Part shown: one piece after another, positions 9,879 through 19,197 of the stretch
Layout: each line of letters opens with the position of its first letter
Position numbering within the stretch: position 1 is the first letter of the stretch
Translations under genes and position numbers: made by a program
Assembly (NCBI GenBank): GCA_002404675.1
Contig: DHKE01000001.1
Coordinates: forward strand, 1-56,127
Reading direction: 5' to 3'
DNA from: Porphyromonadaceae bacterium UBA4702
GTDB lineage: Bacteria; Bacteroidota; Bacteroidia; Bacteroidales; Muribaculaceae
Length of the DNA: 56,127 nt
Notes under the pieces: generated by a model
What the model was told of the DNA's origin: nothing
Database searches by the model: none
Seen by the model: the letters and a program-made list of their open reading frames with translations, nothing else

Positions 9879-12191
9879 ATGAAAAGTATAAGATTATCAT
9901 ATTTGGGAGCCTCGCTGCTCATGGTCACGGCACTCGCTTCGTGTCAGGATGACTTTGACGCTCCCGGAATACAGGAGCCTGTCGCTACATGGCAGGCCAA
10001 CACCACTATCGCCGGCCTCAAGGAGGCGATGTGGAAGGACGACACCAACTATGCCATCAAGTGCCCGCAGAAGGAGGACGGCTCCAACTACATCATCAAG
10101 GGGCGTGTCATCTCCTCTGACGCTTCGGGCAACATCTACAAGTCACTCTACCTGCAGGACGCTACCGGCGCGATAACCATCTCTATCAACCAGAACAGCA
10201 TCTACAACCAGTACCGCGTAGGTCAGGAGGTAGTGATGGACGTTACCGGCCTGTACATCGGCAAGTATGCTGGCTTGGAGCAGATAGGCGGCTACGGCGA
10301 ATACAACGGCACGCCGCAGGTGTCGTTCATGATATACCCGCAGTTTGAGGAGCATACGCAGCTCAACGGCCTTCCCTCGACCGACCTGACATACATCAAC
10401 TACGGCGAGGAAGCCCCCGCCGAGGGGATGTACTGCACGGTGATGAAAATCTCCGACCTCCCTACTGACAATGCCGGCATACGTGCCATGCAGAGCCAGC
10501 TCGTCGAGCTGCGCAACGTGCATTTCGAGCAGGGCGGCGAGAACACTTACTCGACTTACCAGAAGACCGAAAACCGCAACCTGGTCGATGAGGCCGGCAA
10601 CACCATCGTGGTGCGTACTTCGGGCTACTCGACATTCTATAACCAGACACTCCCCAAAGGCACAGGCACTGTCCGCGCCATGCTGTCATACTTCAACGGC
10701 ACATGGCAGCTGCTGCTGCGCTCTACGGCTGACGTGATGTTCGGCGGCAAGGGCCAGAAGGATGAACCCTACACCGTCAGCGAGGCTCTCGGCCTCCAGG
10801 ATACCGGCGCGGCCGGCTGGGTCAAGGGCTACATCGTCGGCGCTGTCAAGGGCGGCGTGAGCGCCGTGGCCTCAAACGAGGACATCATCTGGGGCAAGGA
10901 CGTGGACATGGACAACAACCTCGTCATCGGCGAGACTGCCGACACCCGCGACTACACGCAGTGCGTGGTGGTTGAGCTCAAGAGCGGCTCGGCGTTCCGC
11001 AACGCGGGCAACCTGCTTGACAACCCCGGCGTATACGGCAAGGCCATCTCCTGCCGTGGCACATTCGCACGCCTCCTGGGCATGGGCGGCGTGACCGGCA
11101 ATGCCGGCACGACCGACGAGTTCACCATCGAGGGCGTTGACAACCCCAATCCCCCTGTGACCGACGCTCCCGGCACACTCTCCTGTGACTTCGAGGAGGC
11201 TTCCAAGATAGCCGACTACACCGCCAAGGGGTGGAAGCTCGCGGCTGTCAAAGGCAACCTCTCCGGCTGGTACATCAAGACGTTCAACAGCAACAACTTC
11301 GCTAACGTGAGCGCATATCTGGGCACTGCCACCGGCGGCCCGTATGAGAACTGGCTCATCACTCCCGCTATCGACCTGTCGAAGTCGGAGAAGAAGGTGC
11401 TTTCATTCGAGTCTCAGGCTGCATACGCTGCCAACGACAGCTACCTCGAGGTGTATGTCATGACTACCGACAACCCCGCAAGCGCACAACTCACCAAGCT
11501 GAGCCCGACACTTGCCACACCCCCGGCAAGCGGCTACAGCGACTGGGTGAAGTCCGGCGAGGTTGACCTCAGCGCGTTCAGCGGCATCGTCTATGTCGGC
11601 TTCAAGTACTATTCCGCAGCCGGCGGCAAGGACAACAGCGCAACGTATGCTGTTGACAACGTGGTAATAGGCAAGTCCACCGGCGGCTCGGTAACTCCCG
11701 ATCCAGACCCGACTCCCGGCCCGACTCCTGACCTGCAGGATGCAGTAGTCCTCAAGGCTGCCGACGCTGCCAACTTTGACGGCGAGCATCACGCTGAAGA
11801 GCCTAAGGAGGGTTCGTCAAACGGTCAGGCTGAACGCTGGCAGCCCCTGCGCGGCTTCACTATAGGTGACTACGCATTTACATTCACTTCAGGCACCGGC
11901 ACCGCAACTGCATGGTACAACATCATGTCAACCGCGACATCCGGCACTCCGACTGTCCGCTTCTACAACGGCTCGGGCATGACCATAAAAGTACCCTCGG
12001 GCAAGGTCGCCAAGATTGTCATGAAGGGCAGCAACGCCAACAGCGCGCTCGCTCCCACGGCTGATGCCGGCACTGTCACCCGCGACGGCAACACTGTCAC
12101 CTGGACTTCCACCACCGGCGTAAGCAGCGTGACATTCTCATTCAATGCAACATACCGCGTCAACACCTTCGAGATTTACCTCGTGAAATAA
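9879..12191 (+). CDS. Multidomain surface lipoprotein: DUF5689-like, DUF6359-like, choice-of-anchor J
   Basis: A 770-residue lipoprotein with a lipobox at ALASC (Cys22), followed by Gln-Asp-Asp. Domains in order: a DUF5689-type OB-fold region (about residues 30-270; IIKGRVISSD, GNIYKSLYLQDATG), a DUF6359-type OB domain (about 287-425; VKGYIVGAVKGG), a choice-of-anchor J jelly roll (about 429-597; WLITPAIDLS), a Pro-Asp-Thr linker (PDPDPTPGPTPD, ~605-618) and a C-terminal beta domain. OB folds often bind single-stranded nucleic acid. With two nuclease genes next door, a nucleic-acid capture role is plausible but unproven. It starts 21 bases after the previous lipoprotein gene. Confidence 0.82.
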   Translation: MKSIRLSYLGASLLMVTALASCQDDFDAPGIQEPVATWQANTTIAGLKEAMWKDDTNYAIKCPQKEDGSNYIIKGRVISSDASGNIYKSLYLQDATGAITISINQNSIYNQYRVGQEVVMDVTGLYIGKYAGLEQIGGYGEYNGTPQVSFMIYPQFEEHTQLNGLPSTDLTYINYGEEAPAEGMYCTVMKISDLPTDNAGIRAMQSQLVELRNVHFEQGGENTYSTYQKTENRNLVDEAGNTIVVRTSGYSTFYNQTLPKGTGTVRAMLSYFNGTWQLLLRSTADVMFGGKGQKDEPYTVSEALGLQDTGAAGWVKGYIVGAVKGGVSAVASNEDIIWGKDVDMDNNLVIGETADTRDYTQCVVVELKSGSAFRNAGNLLDNPGVYGKAISCRGTFARLLGMGGVTGNAGTTDEFTIEGVDNPNPPVTDAPGTLSCDFEEASKIADYTAKGWKLAAVKGNLSGWYIKTFNSNNFANVSAYLGTATGGPYENWLITPAIDLSKSEKKVLSFESQAAYAANDSYLEVYVMTTDNPASAQLTKLSPTLATPPASGYSDWVKSGEVDLSAFSGIVYVGFKYYSAAGGKDNSATYAVDNVVIGKSTGGSVTPDPDPTPGPTPDLQDAVVLKAADAANFDGEHHAEEPKEGSSNGQAERWQPLRGFTIGDYAFTFTSGTGTATAWYNIMSTATSGTPTVRFYNGSGMTIKVPSGKVAKIVMKGSNANSALAPTADAGTVTRDGNTVTWTSTTGVSSVTFSFNATYRVNTFEIYLVK

Positions 12192-12214
12192 GGGGTTGAC
12201 CCCGTCCTGAACAT

Positions 12215-12249
12215 ATTCCCCGCTTGCGGACATTACCGCAGCGGGGAAT
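12215..12249 (+). other. Strong intercistronic hairpin
   Basis: A 14-bp stem with one bulged T (ATTCCCCGCTTGCGG against CCGCAGCGGGGAAT) and a 6-nt loop lies between the DUF5689-like lipoprotein gene and the first endonuclease I gene. It has no T run, so it is not a classic terminator. A smaller GGGG-TTGA-CCCC hairpin lies just upstream near 12193. Confidence 0.6.
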
Positions 12250-12283
12250 TAAATCTGAAACCAAGAATACATCCGTTCAACTG

Positions 12284-13996
12284 ATGAAGAAACTTTTATT
12301 GCTGGCACTGGCTCTCTGCGCGGCTATCGGCTGTGCATGGGCGGCATACCCCCAGGGCTATTATGACGCCATGGAGGGGAAGAGCCGCGACAAGCTGAAA
12401 GCAGCAGCCAAGACCTGTGTCCAGTCGCATACGCAGCTCATCTACCAGCAGCTGCCCGTATACTGGCAGTACACCGACGTTTATGCCGACCTGTACAACG
12501 GCAACAAGCGGTGGTGGGACATGTACAGCGACAACATCTACTTGATACGCGGCGGCGAGTCCGCCCTCGGCAGTTTCTCGCGCAACCGTATGCAGCGCGA
12601 GCACTCCGTCCCCAAGTCGTGGTGGAAAAGCAACGGCAGCGTGGAGTACACGCCAGCTTACAGCGACTTGTGGAACCTTTACCCCTCTGACGGCCCGGCC
12701 AACCAGGCCAAGCTGAACTACGCCTTCGGCGAGTGCGCCAGCGCCACGTTTGACAACGGCGTGTCGAAAATAGGCCCTGCCAAGACAGGCATGGGCGGCG
12801 GCAGCGGCAACGTGTTTGAACCCGATGACCGCTACAAGGGCGATTTTGCCCGCGCCATTTTCTATATGGCTACAGTCTATGACGACCTCCCCTGGGCTAT
12901 CAACTACATGTTCCAGTCAAACTCTTACCCTACGCTCCGCACATGGGCTGTCGATATGCTGCTGCAATGGAGCCGCATGGACCCGGTGGACGAGAAGGAG
13001 AAGGTGCGCAACGACGCTGTGCAGAACGCGCAGGGCAACCGCAACCCTTTCATCGATTTCCCCGAGCTGGCGGAATACATCTGGGGCACACGCACCACGG
13101 AGACTTTCCATATCGCCGATCAGGGCGGGCAGGTAACCCCTCCGTTCACCGGCGACCCCGAGGTGACATCGCCCGAGAATGGTGACGAGCTGCCCTTCGG
13201 CGACGTGGCTCTCGGCAAGACCATTTCTGCGCAGCTTACGGTGATCGGCAGCAACCTGACCTCAAACCTCTCTGTGCGCATCACCGGCACTGACCGCGCC
13301 ATGTTCACCGTCTCTGCCAACACCATTCCCGCCCTCCAGCTGAATCAGGGCGAGTCGTTCCTGCTCAACATAGTCTACCGCCCGACTTCGGAGGGCGAAC
13401 ACCACGCCAACCTCACACTGTACGACGGCGGTCTGCCGCTCGGGCAGCAGATCAACGTCAGCCTCTCCGGCAAGGCGTTCCCTGTACCTGAACTGGAGAC
13501 GCTCACCGCGACTGACGCGACCAACCTCTCCGACTATTCGTATACCGCCAACTGGAACGCCACGCTCCAGGTGATAGACAACTATGTGGTGACGCGAGTG
13601 CGCTATGACGGCGACGATACGGAGAGCGAGGAACTCAATTCCGACACCAACAGCCTCGACATATACGGCCGCACACCGGATGTGACCGAGTCCTACTATG
13701 TGCGCTCGTCGCGCCTCGGATACCTCTCCGAACCCTCAAACGTCATCGTCATTCCTGGCGGCGCCGGCGTGGTCGGCATACACGGCGACCAGCCCCTGAC
13801 GATAGGAGCTGCAGAGGGCGGCTTCGTGGTGCTGCTCGACACCGTGCATACCAACCTGCGCGTCTACAACATGAGCGGCGCGCTGGTGCTGCACCGCGCT
13901 TCAGTATGCGGCGGCGAGACGTTCACGCTTCCTGCCGGCGTGTATGTGGTGACGACAGACCAGGCTCTGCGCCCCTGCAAGACGACAGTATTCTGA
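12284..13996 (+). CDS. T9SS-exported endonuclease I family nuclease (first copy)
   Basis: A secreted DNA/RNA endonuclease of the endonuclease I (EndA/NucM) family, 570 residues from the chosen start. I chose the ATG at 12284 because it opens a clean signal peptide (MKKLLLLALALC, cleavage near AWA, residue 20); the upstream in-frame ATG at 12224 falls in the hairpin. Catalytic His-Me motif: REHSVPKSWW (Arg105, Glu106, His107), then YSDLWNLYPSD and NQAKLNYAFGE. A Hydin/ASPM-like beta domain follows (about 290-395), then a fibronectin-like stretch, and a T9SS sorting tail (LRVYNMSGALVL...LPAGVYVVTT). A second nuclease of the same family starts 27 bases downstream, so the two are probably co-expressed. 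Confidence 0.9.
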   Translation: MKKLLLLALALCAAIGCAWAAYPQGYYDAMEGKSRDKLKAAAKTCVQSHTQLIYQQLPVYWQYTDVYADLYNGNKRWWDMYSDNIYLIRGGESALGSFSRNRMQREHSVPKSWWKSNGSVEYTPAYSDLWNLYPSDGPANQAKLNYAFGECASATFDNGVSKIGPAKTGMGGGSGNVFEPDDRYKGDFARAIFYMATVYDDLPWAINYMFQSNSYPTLRTWAVDMLLQWSRMDPVDEKEKVRNDAVQNAQGNRNPFIDFPELAEYIWGTRTTETFHIADQGGQVTPPFTGDPEVTSPENGDELPFGDVALGKTISAQLTVIGSNLTSNLSVRITGTDRAMFTVSANTIPALQLNQGESFLLNIVYRPTSEGEHHANLTLYDGGLPLGQQINVSLSGKAFPVPELETLTATDATNLSDYSYTANWNATLQVIDNYVVTRVRYDGDDTESEELNSDTNSLDIYGRTPDVTESYYVRSSRLGYLSEPSNVIVIPGGAGVVGIHGDQPLTIGAAEGGFVVLLDTVHTNLRVYNMSGALVLHRASVCGGETFTLPAGVYVVTTDQALRPCKTTVF

Positions 13997-14022
13997 CCCA
14001 TAGAAAACAAAAGACTCTCAAT

Positions 14023-15615
14023 ATGAACAAAGTTATTTCTCTCATTTCCGCCGCCTTTGTGCTGTCAGCCACTTGCCTGACGATGTCGGCGGCAATCCCG
14101 GACGGCTACTATTCAGCCCTCGAGGGTAAGAAGCAGTCTGCCCTGAAGGCTGCTGCAAAGTCTGCTGCCGCAAGCCACACGCGGGTTTCGTATGGCGATG
14201 ACACATGGGACGCTTTCAGGCAGACCGATGTGCGCACAGTCAACGGACAGAAGGTGTGGTGGGACATGTACAGCGACAACAATGTGTCTGTATCTGGCGG
14301 ACACGGCGGAATGAACATAGAGCACTCTGTCCCCAACTCATGGTGGGGCAAGGCCAAAAACGACGCATACTGCGACTTGTTTCACCTGAACCCCTCGGAC
14401 AAGGAGGCCAACAACCGCAAGGCCAACTATCCCCTCGGCATAGTGGCGATGGTGAAATGGACCAACGGTGTCACCACTGTCGGCAGCCCGGCAAGCGGCG
14501 CTTGCGGCGGCGCGTCATGGGTGTTTGAGCCGGCTGACGAGTACAAGGGGGACTTCGCCCGCACCTACTTCTACATGTTCACCATCTATGACGACATCAA
14601 CTGGAGCGTGACGCAGACCGACCGCAACTTCATGTTTGACGGCAGCTCATACCCCTCGCTGCGCCCTTGGGCATACACCATGCTGCTCGAGTGGTCCAAG
14701 AACGACCCGGTGGACGAGAAGGAGCGCAACCGCAACGAGGCAATATACAAGATTCAGGGCAACCGCAACCCGTTTATCGACTATCCCGAACTGGCGGAAT
14801 ACATCTGGGGCAGCAAGCAGAACGAAGCGTTCAGCACTACTGGGTCGGTTGACCCGGACCCGGGTCCCGATCCCGATCCGGATCCCGACACTGACGAGGT
14901 CATACTGCAGGCTGACAAGACTTCCGGCTTCGAGAAATTCACTTACGACAACGTGTCGATGCCCTCTGACGCATCCTATATCTGGAAGATAGACGACCGC
15001 TACGGCCTGGTGGGCGGCGCGTACTACAACGGCAAGTGCCATGCGGCTGACGCTTGGGCGATTTCCCCCATCCTTGACCTGACCGAGAGCGCGGCAGCCG
15101 CCATGAAGTTCCGCCATGCCGGCAACAAGTTCAACGACGCCGAGACGTTTGCCTCAAGCTGCTCGCTGGGCGTGCGCGAGGTGGGCGGCGAATGGCAGAC
15201 TGTGGAGATACCCAACATGTGCGAAGGCACAAGCTGGAAGTTCATCGATGCCGGCGACATCGACCTGACCTCCTTCGTGGGCAAGGAAATCGAGATCGGC
15301 TTCCACTATGTCTCGACCGACGCTGTTTCCGGCACTTGGGAAATCGACAACCTGCAGGTGACACGCCGCAAGAACGTGGGAGTGGACGAAATGTCATCTG
15401 CTGTCTACTCCGCGACTGCATATTCTCCGGCTCACGGTACGCTCTGCATCACAGCCGACGGCACTTACTTGTCCTCAGCCGCGGTCTATGACATGGCCGG
15501 CCGCCGCGTGGCTTCCGGCTCGCTCGCCGGCGACATCACGCTGACGGTTGCCCCGGGCGTGTATATCGTCACATACTCCGATGGTCTGCCCGCTACGAAA
15601 GTAGTCGTGCGCTGA
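14023..15615 (+). CDS. T9SS-exported endonuclease I family nuclease (second copy) with choice-of-anchor J domain
   Basis: A 530-residue secreted endonuclease I protein. The start at 14023 gives a signal peptide (MNKVISLISAAFVL, cleavage near MSAA). The nuclease domain (about 24-275) carries the active-site motif IEHSVPNSWW (Glu100, His101) and CDLFHLNPSD. A Pro-Asp linker (PDPGPDPDPDPDTD, ~285-298) joins it to a choice-of-anchor J domain (about 300-455) very like that of the lipoprotein at 8841-9857 (CHAADAWAISPILDL, FRHAGNKF, GFHYVSTD). The protein ends in a T9SS sorting tail (AAVYDMAGRRV...APGVYIVTYS). It is a diverged paralogue of the preceding nuclease with a different accessory domain. 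Confidence 0.9.
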   Translation: MNKVISLISAAFVLSATCLTMSAAIPDGYYSALEGKKQSALKAAAKSAAASHTRVSYGDDTWDAFRQTDVRTVNGQKVWWDMYSDNNVSVSGGHGGMNIEHSVPNSWWGKAKNDAYCDLFHLNPSDKEANNRKANYPLGIVAMVKWTNGVTTVGSPASGACGGASWVFEPADEYKGDFARTYFYMFTIYDDINWSVTQTDRNFMFDGSSYPSLRPWAYTMLLEWSKNDPVDEKERNRNEAIYKIQGNRNPFIDYPELAEYIWGSKQNEAFSTTGSVDPDPGPDPDPDPDTDEVILQADKTSGFEKFTYDNVSMPSDASYIWKIDDRYGLVGGAYYNGKCHAADAWAISPILDLTESAAAAMKFRHAGNKFNDAETFASSCSLGVREVGGEWQTVEIPNMCEGTSWKFIDAGDIDLTSFVGKEIEIGFHYVSTDAVSGTWEIDNLQVTRRKNVGVDEMSSAVYSATAYSPAHGTLCITADGTYLSSAAVYDMAGRRVASGSLAGDITLTVAPGVYIVTYSDGLPATKVVVR

Positions 15616-15670
15616 CTCGAGAACCATATCCTCATACGATACTATTCATCCACAGCAAATATTATATAGC

Positions 15671-17167
15671 ATGATTTTCAACCGACTGAAGGTGGTCAAG
15701 GCATTGTCCTTGGCCGCCTGTCTGGCGGCAGCGCCGCTGCTGCACGCCCAATCCGGCGAAAGCCCCGGCTCTGTCACCGACAACCCCGGAGCCGAGAATG
15801 AACCCATTGCACAGCCTGTCTCCGGCACTCTGCCGGTGGTGTATGTCAACACCGAGGGCGGTGCGCCGATAGTGAGCAAAGAGGACTACCTCGACGCAAC
15901 CCTTTGGATTGACCCTATGGGCACGGAGGGGGTGGAAGCCCTCGGCTCTGCCGACGAGCCTGTAACGCTCCAGATACGCGGGCGCGGCAACAGCTCCTGG
16001 CAAGAGCGCAAGAAGCCGTTTAAGCTGAAGTTCACCAAAAAGCAAAAGCCTTTTGGCTTCCCGAAGAGCAAGCATTTCGCGCTGCTTGCCCACGTACATA
16101 CCCAAACTTATATGGGAGGTGAAGCCGCATACGAGATGGCGCGTCTTATCGGCCTTGGCTGGGTGCCACGTTCCTATCCTGTCGAGGTGGTGCTGAACGG
16201 TGTGAACCTAGGTGTCTACGCCTTTTCCGAGACGGTCCGCATCGACGAGGGACGGCTCGAAATCAACGAGCAGCCTGAGAACAACACCGACCCTGCAACC
16301 ATTGACGACGGCTGGCTCGTAGAGATAGATGCCACTATTGACACGCCGCAGATAGTGGTGTGTCAGAATTATCTCGGCACGGAGGAGAACCCACGACGGT
16401 TTACTATAAAGACCCCGGAGGTATTGTCCGATGTGCAGTTGCAGTGGATTACTGAACAGATGACAGGCGCAACCCGCGCTATATACAATCCCGACAAGCT
16501 ATCAGGTGACTGGAAGGAATATTTTGACTTGACCTCCCTCGCGCGTTACTATATAGTGCAGGAAGTCTCCTGTAACTTCGACGCATTCACCAGCAGTACA
16601 TATATGCATCACTCGTCTGGTGGGAAGTGGACTTTTGGCCCTATATGGGACTCGGAGTGGACGTGGGATCCGGAAGTCCGTAATGGTACTTTTTGGGAAG
16701 AGCTACATCGCTATTATGCCGGTGATGACGATGAGATGTATTTTCCCACATGGATTGCCGAACTGTGGAAGTACAACGAGTTCCGCCGCATCGTCCTTGA
16801 GGAGTGGGAGAAGTTCTATCCTGACTATCTTGTCAAGGTGCGCGATTTCGTTGACCGCTTCTATGCACAGACCCGCGCCGCATACCTGGTGAACGGCAAG
16901 ATATGGCCTTCTTACGATGCGATAAACATCGACTGGGCATATTCCCGCGTAACGACTCACCTTGATGCTTACGCCGCATGGTTTGACCAGTTCATACGCG
17001 AGGCAGTCAACGGAGTTGAGGGCGTGGCAGCCGGCACCGAGGCATATCCTGCTGACGTGTATACCGCTGCCGGCATCCTCGTGCGCCGTGCCGCCTCTGC
17101 CGATGAGGTGGCATCATTGCCTGCCGGCTTGTACATTGTGGGCGGCCGCAAACTTATCATACGATAA
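15671..17167 (+). CDS. Secreted CotH-like (CotH kinase family) protein
   Basis: A 498-residue exported protein with a signal peptide ending near LLHAQS (residues 23-28). It has CotH-family signatures: the GRGNSSW glycine-rich motif (104-110) followed by KKPFKLKFTKK, the EVVLNGVNLGVYAFSE stretch, and DSEWTWDPEVRNG. CotH proteins are secretory-pathway kinase relatives that phosphorylate proteins in spore formers. In Bacteroidota their targets are mostly unknown. The C terminus (VYTAAGILVRR...LPAGLYIVGGRK) looks like a short T9SS sorting tail. It ends the nuclease gene run, 55 bases after the second nuclease, and is followed by a terminator. Whether it acts on the nucleases is unknown. Confidence 0.85.
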   Translation: MIFNRLKVVKALSLAACLAAAPLLHAQSGESPGSVTDNPGAENEPIAQPVSGTLPVVYVNTEGGAPIVSKEDYLDATLWIDPMGTEGVEALGSADEPVTLQIRGRGNSSWQERKKPFKLKFTKKQKPFGFPKSKHFALLAHVHTQTYMGGEAAYEMARLIGLGWVPRSYPVEVVLNGVNLGVYAFSETVRIDEGRLEINEQPENNTDPATIDDGWLVEIDATIDTPQIVVCQNYLGTEENPRRFTIKTPEVLSDVQLQWITEQMTGATRAIYNPDKLSGDWKEYFDLTSLARYYIVQEVSCNFDAFTSSTYMHHSSGGKWTFGPIWDSEWTWDPEVRNGTFWEELHRYYAGDDDEMYFPTWIAELWKYNEFRRIVLEEWEKFYPDYLVKVRDFVDRFYAQTRAAYLVNGKIWPSYDAINIDWAYSRVTTHLDAYAAWFDQFIREAVNGVEGVAAGTEAYPADVYTAAGILVRRAASADEVASLPAGLYIVGGRKLIIR

Positions 17168-17192
17168 AAAAGACAGCCTTTTAGGCTCTGTA

Positions 17193-17227
17193 GGCACGCT
17201 GACCGCTGGGCGGCGTGCTCTTTTTTA
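17193..17227 (+). terminator. Terminator after the cotH-like gene
   Basis: GCACGC pairs with GCGTGC around a G+C-rich loop, followed by TCTTTTTT. It separates the secreted-nuclease run from korAB. Confidence 0.65.
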
Positions 17228-17259
17228 CCGCAAAAAGGTCATGGGAGCGTTTTTATTAC

Positions 17260-17267
17260 TACCTTTG
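17260..17267 (+). promoter_or_regulatory. Putative -7 element of the korAB promoter
   Basis: TACCTTTG matches TAnnTTTG and lies 70 bases before the korA start. No good -33 element is visible at the expected spacing. Confidence 0.5.
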
Positions 17268-17337
17268 CATCGAATTACAGAATAGTGAAACCCGACAGCC
17301 GCTCTAGCTGCGGTTGGAGGCATATACGTATAGAAAT

Positions 17338-19197
17338 ATGTTAGAAAACACCGATGTTAAGACGTTAGACAGGGTGGTTGTTCGTTTCGCCGGAGATTCC
17401 GGCGACGGTATGCAGCTCGCCGGAAACATCTTCTCAAATGTTTCTGCTGGCGAGGGGAACCAGATATCGACATTCCCCGACTATCCTGCGGAAATCCGCG
17501 CCCCGCAAGGCTCGCTTAGCGGCGTGAGCGGTTTCCAAGTGCACATCGGCCGTGGGGTGCATACTCCCGGCGACCAGGCTGATGTGTTGGTGGCTATGAA
17601 CCCAGCTGCCCTTAAGACTAATCTGCAGTTTCTCAAACCAAGCGGCATCATAATCTGCGATGTGGACAAGTTCCAGAAATCGGACTTGGATAAGGCGCAG
17701 TTTGCCACCGGCGACCCGGTCAAGGAGCTGGGCATCGACCCGCGCCGCATCATGCTCGTGCAGATGACCTCACTGGTCAAGCACGCCCTCGCCGATTCCG
17801 GCATGGACATGAAGAGCGTCCTCAAGAGCCGCAACATGTTTGCCCTCGGACTGATATGCTGGCTCTTCGACCGCCCTCTCGACAGCGTGCTGCGCAAGCT
17901 TCAGGCCAAGTTTGCCAATAAGCCAGCCGTATACGAGGCTAACGCCAAGGTGATACGCGCTGGCTGGGACTGCGGACATAATACGCATTCCTCGATGTCC
18001 ACTTATCGTGTAGAGACCGAATCCGAGAAGAAAGGCACTTATACCGACGTAAGCGGCAATACCGCCACGGCATGGGGTCTCATCTTGGCTTCGCAGAAGA
18101 GCGGACTCCCCCTGTTCCTCGGCTCATATCCCATCACCCCCGCGACTGACATACTCCACGAGCTGGCCAAACGCAAGGACCTCGGTGTCAAGGCTTGCCA
18201 GATGGAGGATGAAATAGCCGGCGTATGCTCCGCGATAGGCGCAAGCTACGGCGGCAGCCTTGCCGTGACGTCAACGTCAGGCCCCGGCCTCGCGCTCAAG
18301 AGCGAGGGCATCGGCCTCGCCGTTATGGCAGAGCTCCCGCTCGTCATAATAGACGTGCAGCGCGGCGGCCCCTCTACCGGCCTCCCCACCAAGACCGAGC
18401 AGACCGACCTGATGCAGGCTCTCTACGGCCGCAACGGCGAGTCCCCCGTCTGCGTCATGGCGGCTGTCAGCCCGACAGACTGCTTCTACATGGCCTTTGA
18501 GGCCTGCCGCATCGCCCTCGAGCACATGACGCCGGTCATCCTGCTCACTGACGCCTTCATCGCCAACGGCTCGTCGGCATGGCGTATACCGGAGGACGAT
18601 GAGTTCCCTGAAATCAAGCCAAACTATGTCACAGCAGAGCAGATAGCCGCCGGATGGAAGCCCTTTGACCGCGACGAGGACACAAAGGTGCGCTATTGGG
18701 CTGTCCCCGGCACAGAGGGCGCAATGCACCGCGTCGGCGGCCTGGAGAAGGACTACAACACGTCTGTCATCTCAACTGACGGCAAGAACCACCAGCGCAT
18801 GGTGGATGCCCGCCGCGAGAAGATAGCCCGCATCGCCGAGGACATCCCCCTCAACGAGCCAAAGGGCGACCTCTCCGCCGACACTATCCTCGTGGGCTGG
18901 GGCGGCACATACGGCCACCTGCTCACAGCCGTCGAAGAGCTGAACGCCGCAGGACATCCCATCGCCCTCGCACAGTTCCGCTACATCAACCCGCTCCCCA
19001 AGAACGCCATCCCGATGCTCTCGCGCTACAAGAACATCATCGTGGCAGAGCTCAACACGGGCATGTTTGCGGACTACCTGCAGCAGAAGCTCCCCGGCAA
19101 GGTGATAAAGAGAATAAACAAAGTAGAAGGTCAGCCGTTCCTGGTACAGGAAATCGTGGACGGTGTCATCAAACATATCGAGAGCAATGGAAAGTAA
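17338..19197 (+). CDS. korA: 2-oxoacid (2-oxoglutarate):ferredoxin oxidoreductase, alpha subunit
   Basis: A subunit of the oxygen-sensitive enzyme that decarboxylates a 2-oxoacid, probably 2-oxoglutarate, to the acyl-CoA while reducing ferredoxin. From ATG 17338 it has 619 residues; a start 24 bases earlier is possible but adds no conserved sequence. The N-terminal gamma-type domain begins VVVRFAGDSGDGMQLAGN. The alpha pyrimidine-binding domain follows (FLGSYPITPATDILHELAK, then QMEDEIAGVCSAIGASYGG). The fused gamma-alpha arrangement plus a separate beta subunit is the KorAB form. Its end overlaps the korB start by 11 bases, indicating translational coupling. Confidence 0.92.
   Translation: MLENTDVKTLDRVVVRFAGDSGDGMQLAGNIFSNVSAGEGNQISTFPDYPAEIRAPQGSLSGVSGFQVHIGRGVHTPGDQADVLVAMNPAALKTNLQFLKPSGIIICDVDKFQKSDLDKAQFATGDPVKELGIDPRRIMLVQMTSLVKHALADSGMDMKSVLKSRNMFALGLICWLFDRPLDSVLRKLQAKFANKPAVYEANAKVIRAGWDCGHNTHSSMSTYRVETESEKKGTYTDVSGNTATAWGLILASQKSGLPLFLGSYPITPATDILHELAKRKDLGVKACQMEDEIAGVCSAIGASYGGSLAVTSTSGPGLALKSEGIGLAVMAELPLVIIDVQRGGPSTGLPTKTEQTDLMQALYGRNGESPVCVMAAVSPTDCFYMAFEACRIALEHMTPVILLTDAFIANGSSAWRIPEDDEFPEIKPNYVTAEQIAAGWKPFDRDEDTKVRYWAVPGTEGAMHRVGGLEKDYNTSVISTDGKNHQRMVDARREKIARIAEDIPLNEPKGDLSADTILVGWGGTYGHLLTAVEELNAAGHPIALAQFRYINPLPKNAIPMLSRYKNIIVAELNTGMFADYLQQKLPGKVIKRINKVEGQPFLVQEIVDGVIKHIESNGK

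Noticed and set aside
6010..12191. Classical SusC/SusD polysaccharide utilization locus
   Set aside because: The receptor is followed by OB-fold lipoproteins, not a SusD, and no glycoside hydrolase or lyase gene is nearby.
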